From NCBI GenBank assembly GCA_016630955.3, contig CM050001.1, positions 744,001 to 808,000 on the forward strand: a stretch of DNA of 64,000 nucleotides, written 5' to 3'. The notes below the pieces were generated by a model, which did not search any database, had not been told where the DNA came from, and worked only from the letters and a program-made list of their open reading frames with translations. Made by a program: the position numbers and the translations under genes. The first letter of the stretch is position 1. Every line of letters begins with the position of its first letter. This document shows positions 1-10,151 of this stretch, one piece after another. Source of the stretch: Didymella arachidicola (Eukaryota > Ascomycota > Dothideomycetes > Pleosporales > Didymellaceae).

Positions 1-531
1 GAGTCTACAACAAAGGACAACCTGAAGCTGGCCGGCAGCGGTACAGGTGACATTGCCGAGATGGTGGCGACTTTCGGGGATGACGAGGCGGCCTACGGCT
101 ACGTGCGTATGAAGGTGGGCAACGACGAGTATTCTGAGCGTGTCAAATTCGCGTTTGTTGTTTGGGCTGGTGAGTCGATCCCTATGTTCGCTCAGAACGA
201 CGCAACAGGTTGAGCGGTGTAGCCTCAGTCCCCAGATGTTGTCGCTCGATGCGGGACTTCACTTCAGTGATGCAGAGATGTTGATTCAGCGTGTAGGACC
301 CAACACCAAGATCATGCGCAAAGCCAAGATGAGCTTCCAAAGTGGGCAAGTCAAGCAAGTCATTCGCACATACGCTGTAGAAATCCAGACGAGCGACAAA
401 AAAGAGCTCGAAGCGGATCAGGTCACCATGAAGCTGCGCAAAGCCATGGGTGCTAACTGTGAGTTTTCTGTTTGCACATCATGACCGAGTGCTAATTTTG
501 CGCAGACGACCGACAGACCACGACATACTGA
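1..531 (+). CDS. Coactosin-like ADF-H domain protein, 5'-truncated by the window edge
   Basis: The reading frame is open from base 1, so the start codon and the first roughly 30 residues lie outside the window. Exons are 1-169, 297-458 and 506-531; both introns are GT..AG and joining restores one frame of 118 residues. The join of FVVWAG to PNTKIMRKAK, followed by QVIRTYAVEI and the ending GANYDRQTTTY, matches the ADF-homology domain of coactosin, which binds F-actin in the cytoplasm. The first intron uses the acceptor TAG at 294-296, not the nearer CAG at 287-289, because only the TAG keeps frame. Actin binding is known for the family and not shown here. The alternative, cofilin, fits less well. 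Confidence 0.85.
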
Positions 532-923
532 CCTAACCCGTAAGATACCGTAGTGGCTTTCGTCGTGCATGTGCAAACGATAGGAATGGGAGAGAGCGAG
601 AGCCGGCCCCTCATCGCTGCCTTGGCTAAGACTCTCTCCATGAAGCGTTTTGATAAAGCCCTTGAGTTTGTTTTCAGAGTTACAAACCGATGCACTGGTC
701 GCAATGCATCACCGAGACAATAGAGAACATAGATTTTAATCGAAACCTCACGGGGACCATCGCCTCAAGACTCTCCGTCTCAACGACGCGCAGGGTATCA
801 TTTGTTCTTCTATTCCATTGTCCTCATACGAATTACCCTATCGATACTGAAAGTTCCCACTTCGAAAGCACATTTTACGATGCAATGTAGTGTCTCTTCT
901 TCCACCAAGCCCAGCTTGTCCAC
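532..923. other. Intergenic, convergent 3' ends
   Basis: This lies between the stop of the coactosin-like gene and the stop of the minus-strand membrane protein gene. Only short overlapping frames occur and none resembles a known protein. It probably holds two 3' untranslated regions. Confidence 0.5.
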
Positions 924-2400
924 TCAAGTACAGTCTGCCGGCGAAGTCGTCCTGCTCGTTGAGGGTGTTGTAGCATGCTCCTCCTCGTCCACGACCTGCT
1001 TCAGTTGCCTTTCAGCTTTTTTAGCCAATTTCCACATAATCAACGAGCTGGAGAGCTGAGCCCATGCGAAGAGGGCATGACTGATTGGTGTGACACACTG
1101 GATCGCGACCGACCATGCTTTGTGGTTAGTGCCGAAGAGATACATCGCCACGATGGTCTCGCCAATTGTGCCCAGGACAGTCAAAGCGCAAGCAGCATAG
1201 CAGAGTCTCATATTGAGGCGATGCTTCTCCGGCCAGACTGTTCGGACGACCACACATGGACGACGCCAAAGTCCAGCAAGGAGATCGAAGATACCTGGAA
1301 TCGTGATTAGCAGGGGAATCGAAAATAGGAGAATAAAGAACATACCGTATGTCATAATCAGCACCGTATACGCGGCGGTGCTAGACTCAACCTCCCAACG
1401 AACGTTCCTGGTGACCATGATAGAGGCGACAACGCATGCTTCAAGGTGGTGCATGACACTGATCCAAGATACCAGTGAGCTGAAAAAGCGGTGTTCGTGC
1501 AAATACATGGCAATGAAGATAGCCGTTGCAACGATAATGACATCGCCGTTCGTGGTTGCCGATGCAGGTGTATAGGCTGTTCCACGAATGAACGGATCGC
1601 AAAACTCAGCCAGCCCGGTAACAATGAGCAGATAAGGGTATAGAGCAAGACCAATCATGATGACTTTTGCGGAGATCAGAACGTGGTGGTTGGTGAAGGT
1701 ACACTTTTTCTCCATGGAAAGCTTCTTCCAAGTCTGCTTATAGAGTCCGGGGGAAAATAGTTGTGTAAGGCGCGCGTGGCGATGAAGAATACGATAAGTG
1801 TCTTCGAAAGTTAGCTCGAAGGCTTCCGAAATGTCCTGATGGACTTACAATTGTCATGAGCAGAAATCCATGATGAGCGTAGCTGGATACCAGCTTATCA
1901 TCTAGCTTTTGGATAGCGTGAGCATTCTTTGGTAGAGCGCTCAAGTCGCCCTCGAGCTCCTTGTCGTGGGGAAGGAAAGGCATTTTCGAAGGTGTATCAA
2001 TCTTTATTGAAATAAACTTCCGTGTCTGCTGTTCTGAAGTACGCAAGGAATGAAGGAGATATTCATTTAAGTATTTTCCTGCTCACCTTAGGTTTTGGGA
2101 ACATCTCTGGACAAGGATTTCCTCACCTCCGGTTGTGTTGCGCACATAGGGTCCAGGGGCAGCATTCTGATAACCGAACTTGCACACATAGTAGCATTTG
2201 TTCGCCTGAGAATGTTCAGAGTTACGACTCGACGTGCAAAGACGTTCAACAAAGAGTCCGTTCATGAAAAACCCCGGGTTAGTAGTCACAACTTCCTCAT
2301 TGCAGAAAGCTCGCTGGGGCTGCGGCAGTAAAGCGAACTCACCAATATTCCCTGCAACGATAGGGAGACTCTTAAAAAACATACCAGCGCAGCTGATCAT
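924..2400 (-). CDS. Multi-pass membrane protein with spliced, unresolved 5' exons
   Basis: The firm part is a 263-codon frame, 924-1715. It has about six hydrophobic segments (for example around IMIGLALYPYLLIV, IIVATAIFIAMYL and FFILLFSIPLLITI) and a charged, Ser/Thr-rich tail. I do not recognise the family. Upstream on the same strand are coding-like pieces. One (about 1849-2035) has a hydrophobic end GFLLMTI followed by a strong donor GTAAGTCC whose first base is 1848, with a GCTAAC branch site downstream. A second (about 2110-2400) begins MISCAGMFFKSLPI and contains Cys-rich sequence KCYYVCKFGYQNAAPGPY. These suggest an extracellular Cys-rich N-terminus before the membrane core. Two acceptors after 1848 are possible: 1801 keeps a hydrophobic stretch but leaves the core's frame, and one near 1734 keeps frame but loses it. 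The start and exon borders are therefore tentative. Confidence 0.5.
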
Positions 2401-3899
2401 ACAGTGTTAATACAGAATACTATTTGAGTCACCATAGCTCTTCTTCGATAAGATCGAAAGCTGTAGCGTGCTCCTCCCCGATCATCGCTTGTCATCGTAC
2501 CCATTCCCAACGCCACGACCATAACACCGTGTCTATTTTTTTCTCGTTAGAAACCGAAAGCTCACGGAGAACCTCTGATGGAGCTGTGCTCTTGCTCAGG
2601 TCTGAGTTCAGCACGCTCCGGAGTCCTGACTTGCAACGGTACCGGAACTCAATCAAGGCGGAGCTGAGCACACGAATGTTATGGTGCTCATCGGGTCCTG
2701 CGTACTATGTCTTTCCGTCGTATCACAGATGTACAAGAATTTGGCTTGCAGTTCGAGACGTCTAGAACGGTGCCGTAAGTATTTTGCTGAGTATACATGT
2801 TCCCGAAAGATTTTGACAACGAACGCATAACCTTCCAGCTCCACATCCTCAGTCGAATGCTAGACAACGTGCGGTTAGCAAATAATCCATGTCGGCTACA
2901 GCCGTCGAGTTACATCGACGGCGGCACCATATTGTACAATGAGCGCTCTTTGTGAGGAAGAACCCCACGATACTACCACCGTGACTCTATTGCGGCCTGC
3001 AATAACTTCTATATCATGCAAAAAGATATCTGACCGATTTGACTGCTAAGTATTTGCACCTGCCTTTCTGTGTTGTGGCTGGGTATTGCTCTGACAACGT
3101 TAAAAAGGCCGTGACGAACGAAAGTGGACTTGAGATCCAAGACTACCAGACCACACTACAGTGTAGAAGTCGAACTACAAAGTTTCTCGGACATACTACG
3201 TATATACTCTCTTACGATACCGACAACGGCTGCCACGGGTCCATGGCCCCGAAAACTGAGTGCTTTAATCATTACGATTCTGCGGAAGCTTTCCGTAGCT
3301 CGGGCACTGTCCTGTTCGATTCGATAATGTGAGTTTACAGCCAAGTTTTGGAACTTCGATTTTTCGAAATGCAACGAGGATGTCCAGGACTGTTGCAAGA
3401 GCACCGTGTCTTCTTCAGCGATAAGAAACATTGCGCCCGCCATATGACTGTTCTGCAAGAAACAGTTCTCCACCGCATACAGACATATCAAGAAATTGAC
3501 AAACCATCCTCGTTTGTCTGGCTCTCTGCTTCGCTGTCTGGCGATGTACGGCACGCGACAAGCGTTCTGATACTCGCATGTGATATGTCCATCTGCCTCC
3601 ATTTTTCATCTGAGAATCTTTGTTCGAGATCTATGTAGTAGAAAAGGGGTGCACAGCATGATATGTTCGTCGAGAAGGCACACTCCAATTATTTGGTGGC
3701 GCTCGGAAGTCGTATCTCATTCATTCATTCATAGCACTGCCGTGAGAGCATTCGCTTGAAAATGTACATACCCGATATAGGTGCAGAAGGAAAAGAGCGT
3801 CGGCCCGGACTAAGTCTGAAGGCCATCGTTGTTTGCCCTGCCACCCTCGTTCTTGTCGCCCGTTTCCGTGGCGAAAAGGGAGGGGAAGATTGCCCTGTG
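2401..3899. other. Intergenic, no supported gene
   Basis: About 1.5 kb with only short frames. The longest is a 148-codon minus-strand frame at 3156-3602 with scattered hydrophobic pieces but no recognisable domain or splice pattern; a decayed membrane-protein gene is possible but unproven. A TCATTCATTCATT run lies near 3720. Confidence 0.4.
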
Positions 3900-5154
3900 C
3901 TACAGAACGCTTTTATCCTCCTTCTTATCGCTGCTGAGAAACGGAAAAATGTGCGCAAGTCCTTTCTTCTCCACGGGCGCCAAGATCCTTGACTCTGGGT
4001 CGTCCGTTGGCTTGAATTCCTCCTTCTTGTCGTGCTCGTCCAGCCACTTCTTCTGACTCTCGCCCAGCTGGAGCGTCTTATCGATATCCTTCGTGAGCTT
4101 GTCGACTTCGTCTTGCAACTGCTCGTCGCGCGTCTTCTTTACAGCCTCTTCCGGTTTGCGAGACGGGGATACGAATTGCCCTTCCTTCTTCGTCCCAGCC
4201 CACAGCTCCTCGAGCTCCACACTCCACCCCAATGCGGCCGCGAGCTCCTTCACGCCAGTATCGCAGTCCTTCAGTATCAGGACGTCGTCTGGCCGTGACC
4301 CGAGGGTGCCGACTTGCTCCATGTTGATAAGCAGTCGCGGTACGGATTCGCCGACTTGTTGTGGGAGGCTGGCGAAGGGGTGCACGGAGAGCGACGTGCC
4401 GAGGACGATGCACAGATCGGCGTCGCGGACGAGGTCGATGTTATCGAAGAATTCGGAGGGTAATTGCTCGCCGAAGAAGACGATCTTAGGCTTTACGAGC
4501 CCGTTACAGGAGGAGTCGAGGCAGTGGGGAACGGTCTTGTTCTCGATGTGGACGAGCATTTCGTCCTTTGGATAGGACTTCTTGCAGTCAATGCATGCTT
4601 GGCTGTGAAGTTGTCAGGAGTTGATTGCAAGGTATAAAGTGGAGAGCTTACTCTGCGAAGCTGCCATGTGCCTCGATGATCTTGTCACCTGGTACCCCTG
4701 CTTCTCGCTCCAAGCAGTCGATATTCTGGGTGAAGAGCTTGAGCAGAAGCCCCTTCTCGTGGAGCAGGTGTATGAAGGAGTGCGTGATGGTCGGCCGGTA
4801 TTTGCCGGGGTACAGCTCTTGTGCAAGGGTGTAGAATGGTAGAGGGTTTTCTCGAAAGAAGGACAGCTCGAAGACAGCCTCGGGGTGTGGGAGGTTCAGG
4901 CGCTCGAGGTTGGCGTACAGCCCTGTCTCTGGTGATCGAAAGTCAGGGATGCCTGCAGACGTCGAGATACCGGCGCCCGTCTTGATCAAAATTAGTTTTG
5001 GGCCTTTGTCTTATGAAAAGAGCCTGCTTACCAGGACGACTATCTTCTTTGCCCTGCCATCCTTGATGTACTGCGCCAGTGCTTCTGTGGTCCGTTGCTT
5101 CAGCGTAAAGGGTCGGGTTGATGAGTCTACCATAGTTGACTCTTCGTTGCCCAT
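3900..5154 (-). CDS. NAD-dependent protein deacetylase, Hst2/SIRT2-like sirtuin
   Basis: Exons, in transcript order, are 5154-5032, 4980-4652 and 4602-3900, giving 384 residues; the total length divides by three and both introns are GT..AG of about 50 nt. Sirtuins remove acyl groups from lysine using NAD+. Visible motifs are the NAD-binding GAGISTSAGIPDFRSP, TQNID, the catalytic-histidine motif HGSFA, paired zinc cysteines (CIDC and CLDSSC), GEQLPSEFF and GTSLSVHPFASLP. The order and spacing fit the cytoplasmic Hst2/SIRT2 class. The last roughly 110 residues are charged and probably coiled-coil or disordered, longer than the catalytic core needs. MGNEES was chosen as the start because it directly precedes the conserved N-terminal helix; the frame stays open upstream but is Arg/Lys-rich and unlike the family. 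A transposon begins 286 bp upstream of the start codon. Confidence 0.93.
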
Positions 5155-5438
5155 TTTGCGGACTCTGCCTGCCTGCCCGCGATTTTTGTTCTTGGGTCGA
5201 CTCTTGTCTGCCTTATCTTTGCGCCGAGGCTTCTCCTCCTTTGCGCGGTATTCCTGGCGCATGCGACCTATGGCGACAGTGGTGAGGGGTACAGAGGACT
5301 GTTGTAGCACGGGAAATGGGCTGGAGGCTATGCACGACCTGTGTTGCTGGTGTGGAACGTCGAACGGTGGACGCGCCTGCCTTTTGAGACTCGAAACAAT
5401 CTCCAGGCACGACAATGACGCAGCCCCGCTGTCACCTC

Positions 5439-5440
5439 TA
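5439..5440. repeat. TA target-site duplication, left
   Basis: The TA directly outside the left inverted repeat matches the TA at 7541-7542, the normal duplication for Tc1/mariner/pogo insertion. Confidence 0.85.
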
Positions 5441-5484
5441 CCGAGTCCGTGCGCGTGACGCCCACCATCGCGTAACGCCCCGCT
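5441..5484 (+). repeat. Left terminal inverted repeat, 44 bp
   Basis: It begins CCGAGTCCGTGCGCGTGACG and ends CCCCGCT. By direct comparison it is identical over 44 bases to the reverse complement of 7497-7540; identity breaks at the next base inward. Confidence 0.95.
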
Positions 5485-5592
5485 GAGATCCTATCGACTT
5501 GTTGAAAAATAAGGTTACTGAGCCACCAACAACAGCAAATATTGTATAATATTGTAGTAGAGTAGTAAATAGACCTATGTGAACTACTTGTG

Positions 5593-7452
5593 CTACTTGT
5601 ATTTACTTGGAAGCCTAACGTTGCGTCCGCGGCGAGTAGTGACTGGTGGAGGAGCTGAGGGTGCCTCAGGGGCTTCTTTCGCACCACCAGCATCACCAGC
5701 TTGTTTCTGACGCTTATTGCTACCTGAGGTAGCTTTTAAGGCTTTACGCTTACCCTTTTGGGATAATTGGATAGCAGTAGTAGCTTGACGAGCGTCCCTT
5801 TGACGCTGCGCTTCAGCTGCCTTCTTAGCCTTCTCCTGCACCCTCACCTCCTTAGCTCTCTCACGCTCTGTACGCTTCTCCTGAGCCTCTCTTGCTCTCT
5901 GAAGCTTAATTGCTACTTGCTCTTGCTTCTGACGTAGCTTTTGAAGATGCTGCTCCTCCTGTTCTTGCTCATTGATCTTCCGACGATAGTGTGCCTCTCT
6001 GACCTTCCGAGGAGACCAAAATACAGGTTGACTTTGGTACTCCTTCCGCTGTTGGAGACTCAGGGGCTTACTCTTCTTATTGTGCTTCTTCCTGTGTGCA
6101 AGAGACTCCTGCAGGCCTTTGTTCTGCTCAGTAAGCAGCTCAACCTGGGCAGTAAGAGAGTGAATTGCCCCTGTCAGCTCCCGCACTGCCTCACTGTCAG
6201 GTTCCTTCACATGATCCTTAAGTACCTGCCTTATACGCCTCCAGTCTGTTGGTCTAAGAGCTCCTGATTGTTCTTCTTTGTCTGTATAAGTGTTGTTGAC
6301 TTGTTTGAGTACAGCAGAGGCGTCAGGGGGCCATATCCCTGTGGCTGCAAAGGAGTTGACGATTGTTGACTCCTGAAATGAGCTCTGCCACGCCGCCCAG
6401 AACAGGTGTAAGAAGTTTGATTTAGTGACTGGAGAGGTCCCCTGACTGCTTTGGAGGAACTGCGTAAGCTCATTTGAGTATGCTCGTGCCAGAGGTGAGA
6501 ACAGGCAAACGTCCAGTGGCTGGAGCCTGTGTGTTGAGTGAGGGGGAAGGATCATCACGAGTATCTTGCGTTGGTTGGCGTACTCAATAAAGTCAGGGGT
6601 AACGTGGCTCCCGTGGCCGTCAAGTATCAAAAGACGATACTTTCTCCGTGCTGTGGCCTTAGTAGCGCGATCGAACACCTGTTCAAGCCAGGCAAGAGCT
6701 ATCTCGTTGTTGCTCCAGCCTGTACTAGATGAGCTGACAAAGACTGAGTGTTCCCCTGGCTTGATATCCTCCACCCAGCCTGAGTATATAGCTTGATTGG
6801 CTGCTGGGTATATGAGGCTTGCTGGCAGGGCTTCCCCTGAGGCACTTATGCAAGCAATAAGCGTGATCCACTCCCGTGAGCCGTCTTGGAGAGTACCTCT
6901 GACTTGCTTGCTGTCCCACAGTGGCCGGGAGAACACTCGTTTTGCACGTTCAAGTACCCCGATCATGAAGCCCTTCTCATCCATATTGTACATGTGCTGA
7001 GGCTCAATGCTGTACTCAGCTATCTTGCTGTGTAGAAGTGTGAAGTAGGCCTCAAAAGAAGCCCCTGAGTCAGCTTGGTGGCGATTGCGATCCTTCCCTG
7101 TTGCCCATTTGGTGACCAGTTCAGCTGTGTGACGGTGGAGGAAGCGAGTAACCCAGCTATCAGAGACGCTGCTACCAGCTACTTTAGACGCGTAATTTCG
7201 GATTTGAAGCCTGTTAGGAGGGAATCCGTCCTCAGTAAGCTTATTAATAAGCTTAATAAGCTCTTGTTCTTCAGTGTTGTTGAGTTTCCGTTGGTTAACT
7301 GCTTTGACCTCCCTAGAAGTTGAAACCCCTTTGTGCCTCCGCGCTAACGTAGACCGATCAACTCCCTTTGCTTTAGCAAACTTTGTGTATGAAAGTTGTT
7401 CTTTATGATTGCGCAAATCGAATTCTGTAGCCGCTTCTTGAATTGAGTCCAT
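5593..7452 (-). CDS. Fot1/pogo-family DDE transposase
   Basis: A single intronless frame of 619 residues. The N-terminus is a Psq-like helix-turn-helix (about residues 1-50) that would bind the inverted repeats, followed by a CENP-B-type helix-turn-helix (about 55-115). The catalytic DDE superfamily domain follows, with candidate acidic residues D158 in NMDEKG, D278 in LILDGHGSH and D314 in QPLDVCLFSPL. The C-terminus is Lys/Arg/Gln-rich and coiled-coil-like (about 430-560), then basic up to RRGRNVRLPSKYK. Every catalytic motif expected for pogo/Fot1 is present and unbroken, so an active cut-and-paste enzyme is plausible. The start is the first ATG, 44 bp inside the right inverted repeat. Confidence 0.95.
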   Translation of the reverse strand: MDSIQEAATEFDLRNHKEQLSYTKFAKAKGVDRSTLARRHKGVSTSREVKAVNQRKLNNTEEQELIKLINKLTEDGFPPNRLQIRNYASKVAGSSVSDSWVTRFLHRHTAELVTKWATGKDRNRHQADSGASFEAYFTLLHSKIAEYSIEPQHMYNMDEKGFMIGVLERAKRVFSRPLWDSKQVRGTLQDGSREWITLIACISASGEALPASLIYPAANQAIYSGWVEDIKPGEHSVFVSSSSTGWSNNEIALAWLEQVFDRATKATARRKYRLLILDGHGSHVTPDFIEYANQRKILVMILPPHSTHRLQPLDVCLFSPLARAYSNELTQFLQSSQGTSPVTKSNFLHLFWAAWQSSFQESTIVNSFAATGIWPPDASAVLKQVNNTYTDKEEQSGALRPTDWRRIRQVLKDHVKEPDSEAVRELTGAIHSLTAQVELLTEQNKGLQESLAHRKKHNKKSKPLSLQQRKEYQSQPVFWSPRKVREAHYRRKINEQEQEEQHLQKLRQKQEQVAIKLQRAREAQEKRTERERAKEVRVQEKAKKAAEAQRQRDARQATTAIQLSQKGKRKALKATSGSNKRQKQAGDAGGAKEAPEAPSAPPPVTTRRGRNVRLPSKYK

Positions 7453-7496
7453 ATTGACTGAGCTATGGGGTGTTGAAGATGGGGTGCGATTTGCTT

Positions 7497-7540
7497 AGCG
7501 GGGCGTTACGCGATGGTGGGCGTCACGCGCACGGACTCGG
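7497..7540 (-). repeat. Right terminal inverted repeat, 44 bp
   Basis: The exact reverse complement of 5441-5484, ending in CGGACTCGG and followed by TA at 7541-7542. Confidence 0.95.
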
Positions 7541-7542
7541 TA

Positions 7543-8220
7543 CTTGGCCAATAGGAGTTTGTGGAAATGACAGTGCGCCATCTCCAGACACGCTTGCATC
7601 GCAGTGTAAGAAACCGACTCAGTGATGGTGAGTCTTCGCAGCGGATACTGTCATTACAAGGGCTCCTGGGTGTCTAAGAGGGTCCAGGGAGGAGTAGCGC
7701 TCGATAGGGTACAAGAGAGACGCCGGTAGGGGTCAGGCATGCACACCAGAACAACACTGGCGATTTGTGACGCCTCTCGCCCCACAAATCATGTGGTCGA
7801 GCTTGCCCTGCACACCAGGCACAGTAGTGCAGAGATGCTCGTAGGATGTCAGGATAGTTCTCACGTGCACTGGGGGAAGTCACGCACTTGGCCGCGTTGA
7901 CACGCGCAGCTGAGCATGGTGAAGGACCAGGTAGCAAGCTTGACAACAAGACCAACACAAGGCAAGCATCGTGCATTCGTCAACGCAAACACGACATTGT
8001 TGTCGTCGATCAGCTTCACTTTCCGTCGCGTGTCGCCGCTGCCGTTGCGGTTCGCGCCAAGGCCCGGCTAGCTCCGTTTGCTCAAGTCTTTCGCTGCGCG
8101 CTCATGACGGCCGTCTTCCAGCCATCACCTCGCCCGGAGCCATCCACGCCCGCTTGTCTCAATCACCGCGTCTGTATCACTACATCCGCATTCCGCCTTG
8201 ATACCAGCACCACCACCAGT
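7543..8220. other. Upstream region of the Srp1-like gene
   Basis: Between the transposon and the SR-protein start. No gene is supported. The last 250 bp are pyrimidine-rich and probably contain the promoter and 5' leader. Confidence 0.4.
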
Positions 8221-9298
8221 ATGTCTCGCGGAGGTGGCACCACGCTCTACGTCACCGGCTTCGGCCACGGCACCCGCGCCCGCGACCTCGCCTACGAGTT
8301 CGAACGGTACGTCCCATAACGCCATCCTCACTTCCTCCCGCACGAACGCCGTCGCTATCGTCGTCGCCGCAAGCACCTGCCGACCCTGCCCTGTCGTTCC
8401 TGCCTACCGTTGCTGCCTGCGCCTACCGTTCGCGTGCGCGCGCCGCCAGCCTCGCCCCTTCCCTCCAGCGCTCGTGCGCGTGCCGGCAGCGCCGACCTCC
8501 CTCCGCCTCCGCCGCCCTTGGCACATTGCGTTCGCCGTGAACCCTGTCTAACACTCTCCCAGGTACGGTCGCCTCGTCCGCTGCGACATCCCGGCCCCAC
8601 GCTCCGCCTCGTCTCGCCTGTGAGTATTCCCTTCCCTGCGCGCACGCGCCTGGCTCTAACAGTCCAGCAGGTTTGCTTTCGTCGAGTACGAGAGCCGTCG
8701 CGATGCCGACGACGCGTACCATGAGATGCACAACAAGCGCATTGGCCGCGATGACCTGTTGAAGATCGAGGTAAGCTCACTTGCTCGGCTGCTAGAAGCC
8801 TAGGCTGACGATGCGCAGTGGGCCCGCACACCTCCCTCGGCATCATGGCGCTTCGACTCCGGTCGTGACCGCCCCCGTGGTGAGCGCGGCAGCGACCGTG
8901 GCGACCGCAGCTCTCGTGGCGATGACCGCGGTGTCCCATCTGGCCGCGACCGTTCGCCCCGCCGTCGCAGCGTGTCTCCTCGTCGTGAGCGTGGCGGCTC
9001 TCCCCGCAAGGACCGCGAGCGCGACTACGACCGCCGCGACCGCGACAGGTCCAGGAGCCCCGTTGACGGTGACCGTGAGATGAAGGACGTGCGCGACCGG
9101 GATGACGACCGTGACCGCGAGCGCGGCGACCGTGAGCGCGACGAGAGGCGCGAGGGTGAGCCTCGTGCCGCCGACGCCGAGCGCAAGGGTATGCAGCATT
9201 CCGACTTTACTTACTATCGACGACCTCATCTGATCAACATCGCAGCCGACTCTCCTCCTCCCCCTGCCGCACAAGAAGATCTCGACGTTGCAGAGTAG
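8221..9298 (+). CDS. srp1: Srp1-type SR splicing factor (RRM plus Arg-rich tail)
   Basis: Exons are 8221-8306, 8563-8619, 8671-8770, 8819-9188 and 9246-9298, giving 221 residues in one frame; the first intron has a CTAAC branch site just before its acceptor. The N-terminal RNA-recognition motif spans about residues 1-80: TLYVTGF is RNP2 and FAFVEYESRRDADDAY is RNP1. The conserved linker WARTPPSASWRFD is typical of fungal Srp1 proteins. The rest is an Arg-, Asp- and Gly-rich tail with RS and RD dipeptides and SPRR pieces, the kind phosphorylated by SR kinases. Proteins of this class act in nuclear pre-mRNA splicing. The five-exon structure, with a 256-nt first intron in the RRM, would allow self-regulation by intron retention, which is inference only. 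Confidence 0.88.
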
Positions 9299-10151
9299 AA
9301 TTAGCAACTGCCATGCTTTGAGCTGGCATTGCTTGTACTGCCCGTTTGTCGGATCATTTGTATTGGCGTATCTTTCACTTTCGAGTTGCTACATGTGTGC
9401 GTTCTAAGTAGCAGAAAACGGCGAAGGTCATGTCTTTCTTGGTGGTTGCGGCAACTCCCGACCACGCACCACATTAATCAATGCGCAGTCGAAAAGTCGG
9501 ATCGGTTCTTTTTTTGGCACGTCGGTCCCCGCGATTTCCCCCTCGACACGGTTCGCTCTTGCGTCCAGTCCACCTTCAGCGGTCGATCGGTCGATATCGA
9601 AGCGGTCGAACTCGGTAACTCGGTTTCTGTACACTACACGGTCGATCTCGGTAGCACGAACTTTCAATTCCCACCAACTCTCGATGCACCCCCCGACCCT
9701 CGTCCCCATCTCGTCCCCGTCCCCGTCCTCGATCCCTTGCCAGCTTCACACCACACGCGACGCGATCACATAACAAGGTTTGTATATTCCAACATGTCAT
9801 ATGTAGTTCCCTGGACCTGCTGTGATAGTGACAATCATCTCTCTGGCCACGTCAAGCTACGATTCGCTCGTATTGGGCGCGAACATATCTATGCACGTAG
9901 GCTTCAATGAATTCGTACTTGTAATCCTGCCCGTATGTTAAATTGTCTTGTGACATCGGTCGACCTTTCCTTTTCCTGCGGTCTGCTCCTTTTCGTCACG
10001 TCAGCAGCCCGACATTGCCGTCGGCACTAACTCCACGCGATATGACCGAAAGCAGCATGACGCAACCTGGTCTCTCGGCCTTCAGACACCGGGACCAGTA
10101 TCACTATACAACCTGCCAAGCTCGATACAAGCCTCCACGAGCTTCCTGACC
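9299..10151. other. Intergenic, no supported gene
   Basis: A 193-codon plus-strand frame starts at 9329 but shows no recognisable domain and lies just after the SR-gene stop, so the first part is probably 3' UTR. Around 9580-9660 there is a run of GGTCGAT/CTCGGTA-like short imperfect repeats. Confidence 0.4.

Larger units (their letters stand above)
5441..7540 (-). mobile_element. Complete Fot1/pogo-type DNA transposon, 2,100 bp
   Basis: The element is bounded by perfect 44-bp terminal inverted repeats flanked by TA on both sides, and it encodes one uninterrupted transposase on the minus strand. The matching ends, the unbroken frame and the absence of stop codons or obvious C-to-T damage point to recent insertion and little or no repeat-induced point mutation. 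It lies in the interval between the sirtuin gene (minus) and the Srp1-like gene (plus), so it may have displaced promoter sequence of the sirtuin. Whether other copies exist cannot be told from one window. Confidence 0.95.

Noticed and set aside
3156..3602. 148-codon minus-strand frame as a membrane-protein gene
   Set aside because: Hydrophobic pieces are scattered over two frames with stops between them, and no intron joins them.
8355..8939. Long minus-strand frames opposite the SR-protein gene
   Set aside because: Arg/Gly-rich shadow of the coding strand; the plus-strand exons explain the openness.
9329..9910. 193-codon plus-strand frame after the SR-protein gene
   Set aside because: No domain, no start context and no splice pattern; it overlaps the expected 3' UTR.
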